DNA from: Bacteroidales bacterium
GTDB taxonomy: Bacteria; Bacteroidota; Bacteroidia; Bacteroidales; FEN-979
Length of the DNA stretch: 64,000 nt
Assembly (NCBI GenBank): GCA_023231005.1
Contig: JALNWG010000016.1
Location: 1 to 64,000 of the forward strand
Direction: 5' to 3'
Shown here piece after piece: positions 1 to 9,499 of this stretch. The notes below the pieces were generated by a model. That model had not been told where the DNA came from, made no database searches, and saw only the letters and a program-made list of their open reading frames with translations. Position numbers and translations under genes: made by a program. Positions within the stretch are counted from its first letter, which is position 1; the number at the start of each line of letters is the position of its first letter.

Positions 1-2
1 GC

Positions 3-485
3 CAGTTGATTGGGTATAATGTATATCGTACAGATTCAAATGGAGTTGGTGCGTTCAGTAAACTGAATACCAGTCCTATTACACAAACGACCTACATTGA
101 CACTTATCCAAATACCCTTGTAAGTGGTGATTTCAAATACTATGTTACTTCACTGTTCAATGATTCAAAAACCGGATTACCACTTTGCGAATCATCGACC
201 GACACCCTTGCTATTCATTTCCCGCATGTTGGCATCAATGATCTGACCAAAGGCCAGATTATGATCTACCCGAATCCTGCTTCGGAATTTGTTAACGTGA
301 AGAGCGATTACACAATCAATAAGATTGATGTCATGAACTTTGTTGGTCAAACAGTTTACTCAAACAGCAATGTTTCAGCTAAAACTGCCAAGATCAATGT
401 TGTGACATTCACTCCTGGTGTTTATTTTGTGAAAATCTCTACTACCGATGGCAACCGTACTGTGAAGATCACCATCACCCGCTAA
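3..485 (+). CDS. C-terminal part of a type IX-secreted protein (5' end outside window)
   Basis: The reading frame is open to the left edge, so only the last ~160 residues are seen. The first ~75 residues look like the end of a fibronectin type III-like beta-sandwich. The last ~75 residues are a type IX secretion (Por) C-terminal sorting domain: a YPNPASEFVNV start, a central strand containing VMNFVGQTVY, and a final GVYFVKI..VKI strand pair ending two residues before the stop. Such proteins cross the outer membrane by the T9SS and are released or anchored on the surface. The catalytic or binding part lies upstream of the window, so no function can be given. A strong terminator follows directly. 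Confidence 0.85.
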   Translation, partial: QLIGYNVYRTDSNGVGAFSKLNTSPITQTTYIDTYPNTLVSGDFKYYVTSLFNDSKTGLPLCESSTDTLAIHFPHVGINDLTKGQIMIYPNPASEFVNVKSDYTINKIDVMNFVGQTVYSNSNVSAKTAKINVVTFTPGVYFVKISTTDGNRTVKITITR

Positions 486-507
486 TCCTTAATTGGAAAT
501 ATCTGAA

Positions 508-540
508 AGAGGCTGGCTTTATCGCCAGCCTCTTTTTTTT
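508..540 (+). terminator. intrinsic terminator
   Basis: A perfect 10-bp stem (508-517 with 524-533), a 6-base loop and a run of eight T. It ends transcription of the secreted-protein gene that stops at 485. The T run touches the putative -7 promoter box of the next gene. Confidence 0.9.
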
Positions 541-547
541 ATCTTTG
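540..547 (+). promoter_or_regulatory. putative -7 box (TATCTTTG) of the ABC-F gene
   Basis: Matches the Bacteroidota -7 consensus TAnnTTTG and lies 8 bases before the ATG at 556. No convincing -33 TTG is seen. If used, the 5' leader would be only a few bases long. Confidence 0.4.
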
Positions 548-555
548 CAAATACG

Positions 556-2499
556 ATGATCTCAATAAATAATCTTTCTGTACAATTTAGTGGCGAATCT
601 TTATTCGACCATGTTTCTTTTTTTATCAACGATAAAGACCGGATCGGTTTGGTCGGGAAAAACGGTGCCGGGAAATCTACCCTGCTTAAAATCATCAAAG
701 GGCTTCAAAAATCCGACGAAGGCGATGTTATCATTCCTGATAATTTTACGCTGGGTTATCTGCCGCAGGAGATGGAGCCTTTCAGTACAAAAAGTGTGAT
801 GGAGGAGGCGGTTGCCGCTTTTGAAGAAGTAACGCGACTTGAGGAACGTATTGCAGGATATGAGCAAGAGATTAGGGAACGGACCGACTTCGAGTCGGAT
901 AGTTATCAGAAACTGATCCGCCATCATGCAGATGATCTCGAACGGTTCCATCATTTAGGAGCCCAGGCCATTCATGTAAACATTGAGAAAGTTCTTCTGG
1001 GATTGGGATTTGAACGGGATGATTTTGAACGGAAGTTGAGTACATTCAGCAGCGGATGGCAAATGAGGGTGGAAATTGCCAAAATATTATTGCAGCAACC
1101 TGATCTTATTCTAATGGATGAACCGACCAACCATTTAGATATAGATTCTATACAATGGCTTGAAGAATATTTATCAGAATTTAAAGGTGCCATCGTATTG
1201 GTTTCCCACGACCGGGCTTTCCTGGATAATGTGACAAAAAGGACCATTGAAATTTCGAAAGGAAAGATCTACGATTATAAAGCGAATTATTCCGAATATG
1301 TTTTGATGCGCGAAGAGCGGATGGAAAGTCAGTTGGCTACATTTAATAATCAGCAACGGCAAATCCGCCAGATTGAAAGGTTTATTGAGCGGTTCCGGTC
1401 AAAAGCTACCAAAGCAAAGCAAGTTCAGTCACGGATCAAGATGATGGAGAAAATTGATTTGGTGGAGGTCGACCTGATTGATGAATCGGGCATTCATTTC
1501 CGGTTTCCGCCGGCACCCCATGCTGGAAAAATCATTCTGGAAGCAGAACATCTATGTAAAGATTATCCCCAAAAACGGGTTTTAAACGACCTTAATTTTT
1601 CTGTAATAAAAAATGACAGGATTGCTTTCGTTGGAAAAAATGGAGAAGGAAAAACTACCCTGTCGAAAGTGATTACCGGGCAGACCGATTTTACCGGAAT
1701 CTTGAAATATGGTCACAATGTGGTCATAGGTTATTATGCACAAGACCAAAGCGATTTTTTAGATCCTGAAAAAACAGTGTTTAAAACCATTGATGATATT
1801 GCCGTAGGCGACATAAGGCCTAGGATCAAAAATATTCTAGGAGGATTTTTATTCAGCGGGGATGATATCGAAAAAAAGGTAAAAGTGCTTTCTGGTGGCG
1901 AAAAATCACGGCTCTCGCTGGCTAAATTGTTGCTTACCCCGGCTAATCTACTGATCCTTGATGAGCCTACGAATCATCTCGATATGGATTCAAAGGATGT
2001 TTTGAAAAACGCCCTGTTGCAATTCAATGGAACGCTGATCATTGTTTCGCATGATCGTGATTTTTTGCAGGGACTGACCACCCGGATCTTTGAATTCAGA
2101 CATGGTGTTGTTAAAGAATATCTGGGTGATGTTTATGATTTCCTGGAGCAACGGAAACTTCAGAACCTGGATGAACTGACGGCAGTACAAAAAACAAAAA
2201 AGGTAATTCTCAACGAAGAACCTGCTTCCCGGAATAAGCAGAACTGGGAGCAAAAGAAGCTAAATGAACGGGAGATTAGGAAAGTAAAGAATCAGATCAC
2301 TAAATGTGAGACTGAAATTGAACATTTGGAAGCGGCAATGAAACAGATGGAGGAGATGTTAGGAAGCCCTGAAAAATACCAGAAAAAAATTCAGGATGGC
2401 AGTCTTTACAATGAGTATCAGAAAAGTAAAGAAATGCATGCCCGTGAAATGAAACGATGGGAAGAACTGCAATATGAGCTGGAGATTCTGGAATCTTGA
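556..2499 (+). CDS. ABC-F family ATPase
   Basis: A soluble protein with two ABC cassettes and no membrane segments, 647 residues, typical of ABC-F proteins that bind the ribosomal E site and act on stalled or antibiotic-bound ribosomes. Cassette 1 has Walker A GKNGAGKST at residues 34-42, a divergent signature (FSSGWQMR) and Walker B ending DEPTNHLD. The linker is rich in charged helix. Cassette 2 has Walker A GKNGEGKTT near 360, signature LSGGEKSRL near 445 and another DEPTNHLD. The last ~100 residues are a coiled coil, as in Uup/YdiF-type members. The frame stays open upstream to 493, but MISINNLSVQF at 556 matches the usual family start, and the preceding 21 codons run across the terminator. 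The subfamily, and any role in resistance, cannot be read from the sequence. Confidence 0.93.
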   Translation: MISINNLSVQFSGESLFDHVSFFINDKDRIGLVGKNGAGKSTLLKIIKGLQKSDEGDVIIPDNFTLGYLPQEMEPFSTKSVMEEAVAAFEEVTRLEERIAGYEQEIRERTDFESDSYQKLIRHHADDLERFHHLGAQAIHVNIEKVLLGLGFERDDFERKLSTFSSGWQMRVEIAKILLQQPDLILMDEPTNHLDIDSIQWLEEYLSEFKGAIVLVSHDRAFLDNVTKRTIEISKGKIYDYKANYSEYVLMREERMESQLATFNNQQRQIRQIERFIERFRSKATKAKQVQSRIKMMEKIDLVEVDLIDESGIHFRFPPAPHAGKIILEAEHLCKDYPQKRVLNDLNFSVIKNDRIAFVGKNGEGKTTLSKVITGQTDFTGILKYGHNVVIGYYAQDQSDFLDPEKTVFKTIDDIAVGDIRPRIKNILGGFLFSGDDIEKKVKVLSGGEKSRLSLAKLLLTPANLLILDEPTNHLDMDSKDVLKNALLQFNGTLIIVSHDRDFLQGLTTRIFEFRHGVVKEYLGDVYDFLEQRKLQNLDELTAVQKTKKVILNEEPASRNKQNWEQKKLNEREIRKVKNQITKCETEIEHLEAAMKQMEEMLGSPEKYQKKIQDGSLYNEYQKSKEMHAREMKRWEELQYELEILES

Positions 2500-2531
2500 G
2501 AATCGGGCATATAATATTCAATATTCCGCAT

Positions 2532-3506
2532 CTACTTCATCCTTCCCACCATCCCTAAAGCCAAATTATGAATTTCTGATTTCCGGTCTTCGGAAATATC
2601 TAAGGATTCGAGGATTAATTTTGCTTTCTGAAAGTGAACCTCTATCTCATGTCGTGTTGCTTCCTCAACATTGTTTTTCCGATATAGATGGGTTACCCCA
2701 ACGATTTTTTCTTTGGCAGGGATGTTTGGATCTGTGAAATAATGAGTCAGTTGAATCAGATCATCGCCATGGGCCAGTTCAAAAGCTTTTAAGTTGAGAA
2801 AGGTTTTTTTATTGGTAGCAATATCTCCCCCAATTTCTTTCCCGAAAACCGAAGTATCGCCAAAAGCATCCAGATAATCGTCTTGCAATTGAAAAGCCAA
2901 TCCGAGTTCTATACCGAAATCATAGATTTTCGTTGCGTCATCATGGAGAGCGCCGGCAATCAATGCTCCCAGTTTCAGGCTACAGGCAATGAGAACGGCT
3001 GTTTTTAACCGGATCATCTTCATGTATTCCGGAATGGTGACCTGAGATTCCGTTTCAAAATTCATATCATACTGCTGTCCTTCACACACTTTGCGGGCGG
3101 TATCGTTAAACAGCCTGAGCACATCGGGTAACAATATGGGATCGGTCTTCGCAACATAATCATAAGCCATTACGAACATCGTGTCGCCCGATAAGATCGC
3201 GGTATTAACATCCCATTTTTTATGTACGGTTTCCTTTCCTCTGCGGAGAGAAGCATGGTCCATGATATCGTCGTGCAGCAACGTGAAATTGTGGAATATC
3301 TCAAGCCCCATAGCAGGGTAAACCGCTTTTTCAATATCTCCACCGAAGAGATCGCAGGATAACAAGACCAAAGCCGGACGAATCCGTTTTCCTCCGAGTT
3401 CCAGGGTATAATTGATGGGAGTATATAGTCTCATCGGTTCATATAGGAATTGTTCCGCGTTAAAAGCAGCAGAAATTCTTTGTTGAATCGTATGGATGGT
3501 TGTCAT
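2532..3506 (-). CDS. polyprenyl diphosphate synthase
   Basis: A trans-prenyltransferase that condenses isopentenyl diphosphate with an allylic diphosphate to give longer isoprenoid diphosphates (quinone tails, lipid carriers). Both aspartate-rich motifs are intact: DDIMD at 79-83 and DDYLD at 209-213. The GGKRIRP substrate-binding motif is at 38-44. Its 324 residues are normal for the family. Product chain length (FPP, GGPP or octaprenyl) cannot be fixed from motifs alone. It is the last gene of a minus-strand operon, 14 bases after rfbA, and converges with the ABC-F gene. Confidence 0.93.
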   Translation of the reverse strand: MTTIHTIQQRISAAFNAEQFLYEPMRLYTPINYTLELGGKRIRPALVLLSCDLFGGDIEKAVYPAMGLEIFHNFTLLHDDIMDHASLRRGKETVHKKWDVNTAILSGDTMFVMAYDYVAKTDPILLPDVLRLFNDTARKVCEGQQYDMNFETESQVTIPEYMKMIRLKTAVLIACSLKLGALIAGALHDDATKIYDFGIELGLAFQLQDDYLDAFGDTSVFGKEIGGDIATNKKTFLNLKAFELAHGDDLIQLTHYFTDPNIPAKEKIVGVTHLYRKNNVEEATRHEIEVHFQKAKLILESLDISEDRKSEIHNLALGMVGRMK

Positions 3507-3520
3507 TCGTTGAAGGCTGT

Positions 3521-4381
3521 TTATTCCGACAAATTAGTTAAGTATTGTCCATAGCCGCTTTTCAATAATGGCTGGGCAATCCGGTTTAATTGTTCCCGGT
3601 TAATGAATTTCATCCGGTAAGCAATCTCTTCAATACACCCGATCTTTAATCCCTGGCGGTTCTGGACTACCTCAACAAACTGGGCTGCCTGTAATAACGA
3701 TTCAAAGGTCCCAGTATCCAGCCAGGCAATTCCACGGCTAAGAACCCCTACTTTCAGAAGACCTTGCTGCAGATAATACCGGTTTACATCTGTAATTTCA
3801 TATTCGCCCCGGGCGCTTGGTTTAATGTTTTTTGCCACCTCAACCACCGAGTTGTCATAAAAGTATAGTCCAGGGACAGCATAGTTCGATTTTGGCTCTT
3901 TCGGTTTTTCTTCGATAGAGACGGCTTTATAGTGGTCATCAAATTCAACTACCCCATAACGTTCGGGATCATGTACATGGTAGGCAAAAACCACTCCTCC
4001 CTCGGGATCATTGTTTTCCTGAACAATCTGAGTGAGGCCAGTGCCATAAAAAATATTATCACCGAGAATAAGCGCTACCTTGTCATGGCCGATGAAAGGT
4101 CGCCCAATAATAAAAGCTTGTGCAAGTCCGTTTGGAACAACCTGTTCCGCGTATGAAAAAGAACAACCCAGCGCTTTTCCATCGCCCAATAATATTTTAA
4201 AGTTCGGAAGATCAACAGGTGTCGAAATGATTAAAATTTCACGGATTCCAGCCATCATAAGTACCGATAAAGGATAATAGATCATCGGCTTGTCGTAAAT
4301 GGGCATCAGTTGTTTACTTACTGCAAGGGTTAGGGGATGTAACCTTGTTCCTGCACCACCTGCTAAAATTATTCCTTTCAT
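3521..4381 (-). CDS. rfbA: glucose-1-phosphate thymidylyltransferase
   Basis: Makes dTDP-glucose from glucose 1-phosphate and dTTP, the first step to dTDP-L-rhamnose for surface polysaccharide. The N-terminal nucleotide-binding motif GGAGTRL is at 8-14, followed by the characteristic SKQLMPIYDKPMIYYPL segment. The sugar-site motifs EEKPKEPKSNYAVPGLYFYD and WLDTGTFESLL are present. At 286 residues it is full length. The other rml genes are not in the window. It sits between an RND-type exporter (15-base gap) and the polyprenyl synthase (14-base gap), so lipid-carrier and sugar-nucleotide supply may be co-expressed. Confidence 0.95.
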   Translation of the reverse strand: MKGIILAGGAGTRLHPLTLAVSKQLMPIYDKPMIYYPLSVLMMAGIREILIISTPVDLPNFKILLGDGKALGCSFSYAEQVVPNGLAQAFIIGRPFIGHDKVALILGDNIFYGTGLTQIVQENNDPEGGVVFAYHVHDPERYGVVEFDDHYKAVSIEEKPKEPKSNYAVPGLYFYDNSVVEVAKNIKPSARGEYEITDVNRYYLQQGLLKVGVLSRGIAWLDTGTFESLLQAAQFVEVVQNRQGLKIGCIEEIAYRMKFINREQLNRIAQPLLKSGYGQYLTNLSE

Positions 4382-4396
4382 TGTCTTACTGTTATT

Positions 4397-6799
4397 TTAA
4401 CTCTTTTTTCCTTTTTTTCTAAAATCCATTTCTTTGAGATCAACATCCGAATGGTCCTCAAGAATATCCACCAGCGGTTCTTCAAATGCTTTGGTAGTAC
4501 TCCATTTATCTAAGGTCAGGAGGAGAGAGGGGAGAACAAACATATTAAGCAATCCGGCGACCAGCAAAGTAAAGGAGATCAGGAAGCCCAGGGCCTGGGT
4601 GCCTCCGAATGAAGAGAGAATAAAAATCCCAAAACCAAAAAATAGTACCGTGGAAGAGTAGATCATGCTATATCCTGTTTCTTTCAGGGCGGAGATAACA
4701 GAAGCGTGAATTTGATGGCCGGTTATCTTCAACTGCAAACGATACCGGGAAAGAAACTGAATGGAATTATCTACCGATATTCCAAGGGCAATGCTGAATA
4801 TCAGAATTGTAGAAGGTTTTATCGGAATTCCCGTGAAACCCATCAAGGCCGCGGTCATTAATTGTGGTATTAAATTGGGAATTAAAGAAATAAGGATCAT
4901 CCGCCAGGAGGTAAAGAGAAAGGCTAACAACAGCGCAATAACAACTACGGCCAATGCAATACTCTCCCAGAGGTTACGGATCAGGAAATTGGTCCCTTTT
5001 AAAAATACCACACTGCTTCCGGTTACTGTGACATTGTATTTCGCCGGGTTAAAAATGGAATCAATGGTGGATTTCAGAGTCGTTTCAATACTATCGATGG
5101 TTTTTGTACCAACATTGGCCATCTGAACACTGATGCGTGTTGTTTGATACGTTGAATCGATAAAATTATTCAGGAGGTTTTTTTTCTTCGAATGAAAAGA
5201 GGGAAGATATTCAGCCATAAATGGAAGATCATTGGAATTGGGAAGGCTATAATACTGGGGATCGCCGGAATAGAATGTCTGCCGGGCAGTTTTAATCACT
5301 TCCACAAGTGATAGGGGTTTGGATAATTCCTTATACGTGGCTAAGGAATCCTGGAGCCGGTCAATTTTTTTCAGGGTACTGAGATTTAGCACACCTTTTT
5401 TCTTTTTGGTATCCACGGTTATTTCGAGTGGCATGATTCCCTTGAAATGTCGTTCAAAAAAGAGCATATCCTTATATATCGGATCCCGCTTGGAGATATC
5501 ATCCACAATGGTTCCGCTGGTTTTCAACCTTGAAGCTCCGATTACCCCTATTACAATGCAGATTCCAACAATGATGTAGATCGGGTTGCGATAATTCTGA
5601 ACAATATTGACTGCTTTATCGATGAACGATTTGGCAAGACTGGCTTCGATGTGTTTGGTATGTTTGCTTTTGGGAGGAGGAAGGAAGCTGAAAAAGATGG
5701 GAACAAGCGTAATTGAAAAGACATAGATCACCATGATGCTGATGGCGGCAATGAGTCCAAACTGCACTAAAAGTTTGTTATTGGTGATGGTGAATGCCGC
5801 AAAACCTGTGGCTGTGGCGGCATTGGTGAGCAGGTTGGCCATTCCGATCCGTTCAATGGATCTGGAAAGCGCTTTGGCCTGGTTCCGATGATGGCTGTAC
5901 TCGAAGTGGTATTTGTTCAGAATAAATATACAGTTTTCTACAGCAATTACAATCACCAGCGGTGGAATTATGGAAGAAAGCATGGTTATTGTATACCCGA
6001 AAAGAGCCATTAGTCCCAAGGCCCAGACCACGCTGATGCAAACGATCAGCATCGGAAAAATCACTGCTTTCGATGACCGGAAAAAGATAAAAAGGAAAAG
6101 AGCCGAGACCATTAAGGCAAGAATGACAAACAAGATCAGTTCCCGTTCCAGTTTTTTTGCGATCAAGGTCCGGATATACGGCAACCCCGAATAATGTACT
6201 TCAATCTTGTTGCGGGCAGCAAAACGGTCGACTACAGACTGGATATCCTTCATTAACCGGACTCGTTCTTTCGATTGAACAATTTTTTTATTCAGGGTAA
6301 GCATCATCAGATATGCAGAAGTTTCTTTGTTATAGATGAGCCCCTTGTAAAATGGAAGGGAGTATATAACAGAGCGGATCGAATCGAGTTCTTTCTGGTT
6401 AACCGGGGCATGTGATGATATGGGAAGAAATTCAAATTTCCGGATTGAGTCATTTTTAACCAAGTTGTATAGCCGGGTAATCGAAATAATTTCCGATACC
6501 CCTTCGATTTTCTTCAAAGAATCGGCCAGATGATATACTGCGTTGTAATGATTTAAATCAAAAAAATGAGGATCAAGGATCCCGACAAACATGAGGGTGC
6601 CATCCTGCCCGAATTTATCAATGAATTTCTGGTAAACACGGATGGTTGTATCCGTATCAGGGAGAACATTGGCGCTTTCGTATTGTAATTTCACACGGGT
6701 TGCCTGATAACCCATGAATATCGTCAACAGCGCGATCACAATAAGAATGGTGATTCTGTTCCGTAATATAGTTCTAACAATATTATTCCACACGATCAA
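4397..6799 (-). CDS. RND/MMPL-family exporter
   Basis: A predicted inner-membrane transporter of about 800 residues. It has the RND duplication: one membrane segment near residue 20, a large periplasmic domain (~40-210), five or six helices (~215-390), a second segment near 410, a second periplasmic domain (~440-620) and a final helix bundle (~625-775). This MMPL/HpnN-like type works without an obvious adaptor or outer-membrane channel, and none is encoded nearby. Members move lipids or other hydrophobic molecules; the substrate here is unknown. The start is uncertain: TTG at 6799 or GTG at 6793; no ATG is suitably placed. It is the first gene of the operon with rfbA and the polyprenyl synthase. 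A TAATTTTG box at 6820-6813 could be its promoter. Confidence 0.88.
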   Translation of the reverse strand: MIVWNNIVRTILRNRITILIVIALLTIFMGYQATRVKLQYESANVLPDTDTTIRVYQKFIDKFGQDGTLMFVGILDPHFFDLNHYNAVYHLADSLKKIEGVSEIISITRLYNLVKNDSIRKFEFLPISSHAPVNQKELDSIRSVIYSLPFYKGLIYNKETSAYLMMLTLNKKIVQSKERVRLMKDIQSVVDRFAARNKIEVHYSGLPYIRTLIAKKLERELILFVILALMVSALFLFIFFRSSKAVIFPMLIVCISVVWALGLMALFGYTITMLSSIIPPLVIVIAVENCIFILNKYHFEYSHHRNQAKALSRSIERIGMANLLTNAATATGFAAFTITNNKLLVQFGLIAAISIMVIYVFSITLVPIFFSFLPPPKSKHTKHIEASLAKSFIDKAVNIVQNYRNPIYIIVGICIVIGVIGASRLKTSGTIVDDISKRDPIYKDMLFFERHFKGIMPLEITVDTKKKKGVLNLSTLKKIDRLQDSLATYKELSKPLSLVEVIKTARQTFYSGDPQYYSLPNSNDLPFMAEYLPSFHSKKKNLLNNFIDSTYQTTRISVQMANVGTKTIDSIETTLKSTIDSIFNPAKYNVTVTGSSVVFLKGTNFLIRNLWESIALAVVVIALLLAFLFTSWRMILISLIPNLIPQLMTAALMGFTGIPIKPSTILIFSIALGISVDNSIQFLSRYRLQLKITGHQIHASVISALKETGYSMIYSSTVLFFGFGIFILSSFGGTQALGFLISFTLLVAGLLNMFVLPSLLLTLDKWSTTKAFEEPLVDILEDHSDVDLKEMDFRKKGKKS

Positions 6800-6850
6800 T
6801 TTGTTTAAAAAGCAAAATTAAGATTTTAAAGGATATTTAGCGAATTTCCG

Positions 6851-6858
6851 TAGTTTTG
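6851..6858 (+). promoter_or_regulatory. putative -7 box (TAGTTTTG) of the phosphofructokinase gene
   Basis: Matches TAnnTTTG, 22 bases before the ATG at 6881, in the divergent gap with the RND exporter. No clear -33 TTG is present. Confidence 0.4.
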
Positions 6859-6880
6859 TCTCGTCAATTGAGTAACTTTT

Positions 6881-8113
6881 ATGAAACAGGAAAAAAAACT
6901 TTTTACTGGTAAAACCCTGGCAATATTATCCGGGGGAGGTGATACACCTGCCATTAATTCCAGTATTGAGGCGATTCGTAACAGGGCTTCTCTGTTGGGT
7001 TTCAAGGTGTATGGTGTTTTGAGTGGATGGAAAGGCTTGCTTGGGGAAGGCGACATTGTTGATCTGACCCATCAGCCATACGACGGTTATTATGGAGGAA
7101 CAGCACTCCGGTCGAGCCGGACCAATCCTTTCCCCTCGAAAAAAAATCCGGTAAGCCGTGTTCCCCAGGTTTTACGGAATTTGGAACGATATAAGATTGA
7201 TGTCCTGGTTACTATAGGGGGAGATGATACAAATGGCGCTGCCAAACGCTTGTTTGAAACCGAAGGTATTCCGGTGATTGGTTTTCCAAAAACAATTGAT
7301 AATGATTTGCGAACACGTTCCATTCATCATTTCAATGGAAAAGATATTGAAGCGGTTCTTTGTCCCGGTTTTCCCTCTGCAGCGCTGTCGATGATGGAAT
7401 TCACTTCTTCCATTAAAACCACAGCCGAATCCCATTCCCGTATTATTGTGATGGAAGTGATGGGCCGCGATGCCGGATGGCTTACCGGAACTACGATTTT
7501 TGGCGGAGCTTCCCTGGGCCTTATTCCTGAGTTCGAAATTACCAAAGCACGCAAAGAGGTGTTTTTTGAGACGGTTAAGGAAGCCTATATGCATTCCAAA
7601 AAGAAATGTCTGGTGATCCCTGTTTCCGAAGGAATTCGGTGGTATGATGAAAAAACGGGGAAAGTAGATGTTGTATATGCCAGTTCTGAAGTGGATGAAT
7701 ACGGACATGCCCGCTTTGGTGGTGTAAGCGGGGTAATCGCATCAGAGATCAACGCCAGGCTCGGTATTGAAGCTCGGGCACAAATCTCAGGATATTATCC
7801 CCGATCGGGACATTGTCGCCATTATGATCGCCGCCTTACAGCTACCCTGGCCGATAAAGTAGTTGATTTATTGCTCCGGGAAGAATATGGTCAGATGCCA
7901 GTCATGAAAAAGATTGTTCCCAACGTAGAGCTGGAAGAGTTTAATACCACTTCCATTGATATGGGAGCAGTAGGAAATAAACCACTATCGGAAGATTATT
8001 ATGATATCAGCAAATTCTCATTTACGGAGGCCTATCACGATTTCCTGACAAAAATTTTAGAAAAACCTGATTGTGGCGATTTTAGATACGATTTTCCGGT
8101 TGTAATTCCCTAA
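6881..8113 (+). CDS. pyrophosphate-dependent 6-phosphofructokinase
   Basis: Phosphorylates fructose 6-phosphate to fructose 1,6-bisphosphate in glycolysis. Two positions mark the PPi donor: GGDDT at 113-117 (ATP enzymes have GGDG) and PKTIDND at 136-142 (ATP enzymes have PGTIDND). The catalytic Asp is D140 in TIDND. MGRDAGW, another family motif, is present. At 410 residues it fits the PPi-PFK group better than the ~320-residue ATP enzymes. The reaction is reversible, so it can also serve gluconeogenesis. The start has a short leader after a TAGTTTTG box. It converges with aspartokinase, 3 bases apart. Confidence 0.93.
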   Translation: MKQEKKLFTGKTLAILSGGGDTPAINSSIEAIRNRASLLGFKVYGVLSGWKGLLGEGDIVDLTHQPYDGYYGGTALRSSRTNPFPSKKNPVSRVPQVLRNLERYKIDVLVTIGGDDTNGAAKRLFETEGIPVIGFPKTIDNDLRTRSIHHFNGKDIEAVLCPGFPSAALSMMEFTSSIKTTAESHSRIIVMEVMGRDAGWLTGTTIFGGASLGLIPEFEITKARKEVFFETVKEAYMHSKKKCLVIPVSEGIRWYDEKTGKVDVVYASSEVDEYGHARFGGVSGVIASEINARLGIEARAQISGYYPRSGHCRHYDRRLTATLADKVVDLLLREEYGQMPVMKKIVPNVELEEFNTTSIDMGAVGNKPLSEDYYDISKFSFTEAYHDFLTKILEKPDCGDFRYDFPVVIP

Positions 8114-8116
8114 AAG

Positions 8117-9415
8117 TTATTTTGTTACCAATTGTAAGGTGTTCCGGCTTCGAAGTTCCATTAAGACCCTTTTCCCCTGAGTTATACGGTCGATCGCTTC
8201 CTTGGTGTAATGACGGATGGTATATAGCTCCAGACCTTCATTGTAGCGGGTTTCATAATCTTTTTTCAGGTGTGATAAAAGGGGAGGCAGCTTCTGTATA
8301 TCCTCATCCACGCAAATAGAAAAGCTGATCGCCGAATTTTGCATAACATTCACTTTTACTCTGAATTCTGCAAGGATCCGGAATATTTCACTCAGATTTT
8401 CTTCTACAATGAATGAAAAATCACGGGGAGAAAGCGAAATCAATACCTGGTTTTGTTTCCGGATAAAAATTGGAGTGTCGATGGTCCAGGCAGAAATGTT
8501 TTCAATGGTAGTTCCAGTACTTTCAGGATCGAGAAACGATTTTACCCTAAGCACAATATTTGCGTTTTCTAACGGTTTAATGGTTCTGGGATGGATGATA
8601 CTTGCCCCGTAGTATGCTAATTCAATGGCTTCACGGTAAGAAAGATGATCGATTTTTTCTGCATTCTTCATCCATTTTGGATCGGCATTCATAACCCCTG
8701 GAACATCTTTCCATATTATCATCTCTTTAGCCTGTATGGAGTAGGCAAAGATGGCCGCTGAAAAATCCGATCCCTCGCGTCCGAGTGTTGTTGTATTGCC
8801 GGATGCATCACTTCCTAAAAATCCCTGGGTCAGAGCAATCTTTCCACCGGTTTGGGAATTCCCAAAATAGCCTTTCATAGCATTTCGGATCAATGTTTTT
8901 GTTGGTTCCCACAAAACATGAGCATCGCGGTAAGTAGAATCTGTTTTGATCAAGGTACGGACATCAAACAAAGCGACCGGTTGTTTTCGCTCTTTCAGAT
9001 AATGGTAAACAAGGGTTGTTGAAAAAAGCTCTCCAAAACTGACAATTTGGTCATAATCAAAATCATATAACGGCTTTTCTGTTCGATAAAGATGCCCCCG
9101 CCGAAGGATTCCCTGGAGTTGATTAAACAAGGCTCCAATCTCTTTATAAACAAAATGTCCGGTGTTTGGAAAAAGCCTGGCAAGAAGTTGAAAATGAAAC
9201 TCTTTTACGCTTTCAAATGACTCTATCATGGCGATGGAATCACCAGTACGGAAATGTTGCAAGACCTCTTCCAGGGCATTGGTTGTTTTTCCCATGGCCG
9301 AGATCACTGCAACAACGTGATCATCACCTTGTTTTTCTAGAATGTCGGCAACCTGCCGCACTCCGGAATCACTGCAAACCGATGCCCCTCCAAATTTGAA
9401 TACCCTAAGATTCAT
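8117..9415 (-). CDS. lysC: aspartate kinase
   Basis: Phosphorylates L-aspartate, the first step toward lysine, threonine, methionine and diaminopimelate. The N-terminal kinase motif is KFGGAS at 7-12 (usually KFGGTS). GREGSDFSAA and the WKDVPGVMNADP segment of the amino-acid kinase fold follow. The last ~130 residues hold ACT regulatory sequence (LISLSPRDFSF, VNVMQNSAISFSI), so feedback inhibition is likely. At 432 residues it is monofunctional, with no homoserine dehydrogenase domain. No lysine riboswitch fits in the 84-base upstream gap. A TACATTTG box ends 4 bases before the ATG. Confidence 0.93.
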   Translation of the reverse strand: MNLRVFKFGGASVCSDSGVRQVADILEKQGDDHVVAVISAMGKTTNALEEVLQHFRTGDSIAMIESFESVKEFHFQLLARLFPNTGHFVYKEIGALFNQLQGILRRGHLYRTEKPLYDFDYDQIVSFGELFSTTLVYHYLKERKQPVALFDVRTLIKTDSTYRDAHVLWEPTKTLIRNAMKGYFGNSQTGGKIALTQGFLGSDASGNTTTLGREGSDFSAAIFAYSIQAKEMIIWKDVPGVMNADPKWMKNAEKIDHLSYREAIELAYYGASIIHPRTIKPLENANIVLRVKSFLDPESTGTTIENISAWTIDTPIFIRKQNQVLISLSPRDFSFIVEENLSEIFRILAEFRVKVNVMQNSAISFSICVDEDIQKLPPLLSHLKKDYETRYNEGLELYTIRHYTKEAIDRITQGKRVLMELRSRNTLQLVTK

Positions 9416-9419
9416 GAAG

Positions 9420-9427
9420 CAAATGTA
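9420..9427 (-). promoter_or_regulatory. putative -7 box (TACATTTG) of aspartokinase
   Basis: On the minus strand, four bases before the ATG at 9415. If it is the true promoter the message would be leaderless, or the true start codon lies further in. No -33 element is obvious. Confidence 0.3.
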
Positions 9428-9449
9428 AAGAAATCGAAAGGAAAAATCG

Positions 9450-9457
9450 TACTTTTG
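9450..9457 (+). promoter_or_regulatory. putative -7 box (TACTTTTG) of mfd
   Basis: Matches TAnnTTTG, 42 bases before the TTG start at 9500, in the 84-base divergent gap between lysC and mfd. Confidence 0.4.
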
Positions 9458-9499
9458 CCGTGAAAACCACCCTCCGGCTTTAAGTTAGATTAATCGAAG

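Noticed and set aside
7172..7708. Minus-strand frame of 178 codons
   Set aside because: Antisense to PPi-phosphofructokinase; no recognisable domain.
9416..9499. Lysine riboswitch upstream of aspartokinase
   Set aside because: Only 84 bases lie between the divergent genes, too short for the ~170-base riboswitch, and no matching helices are seen.
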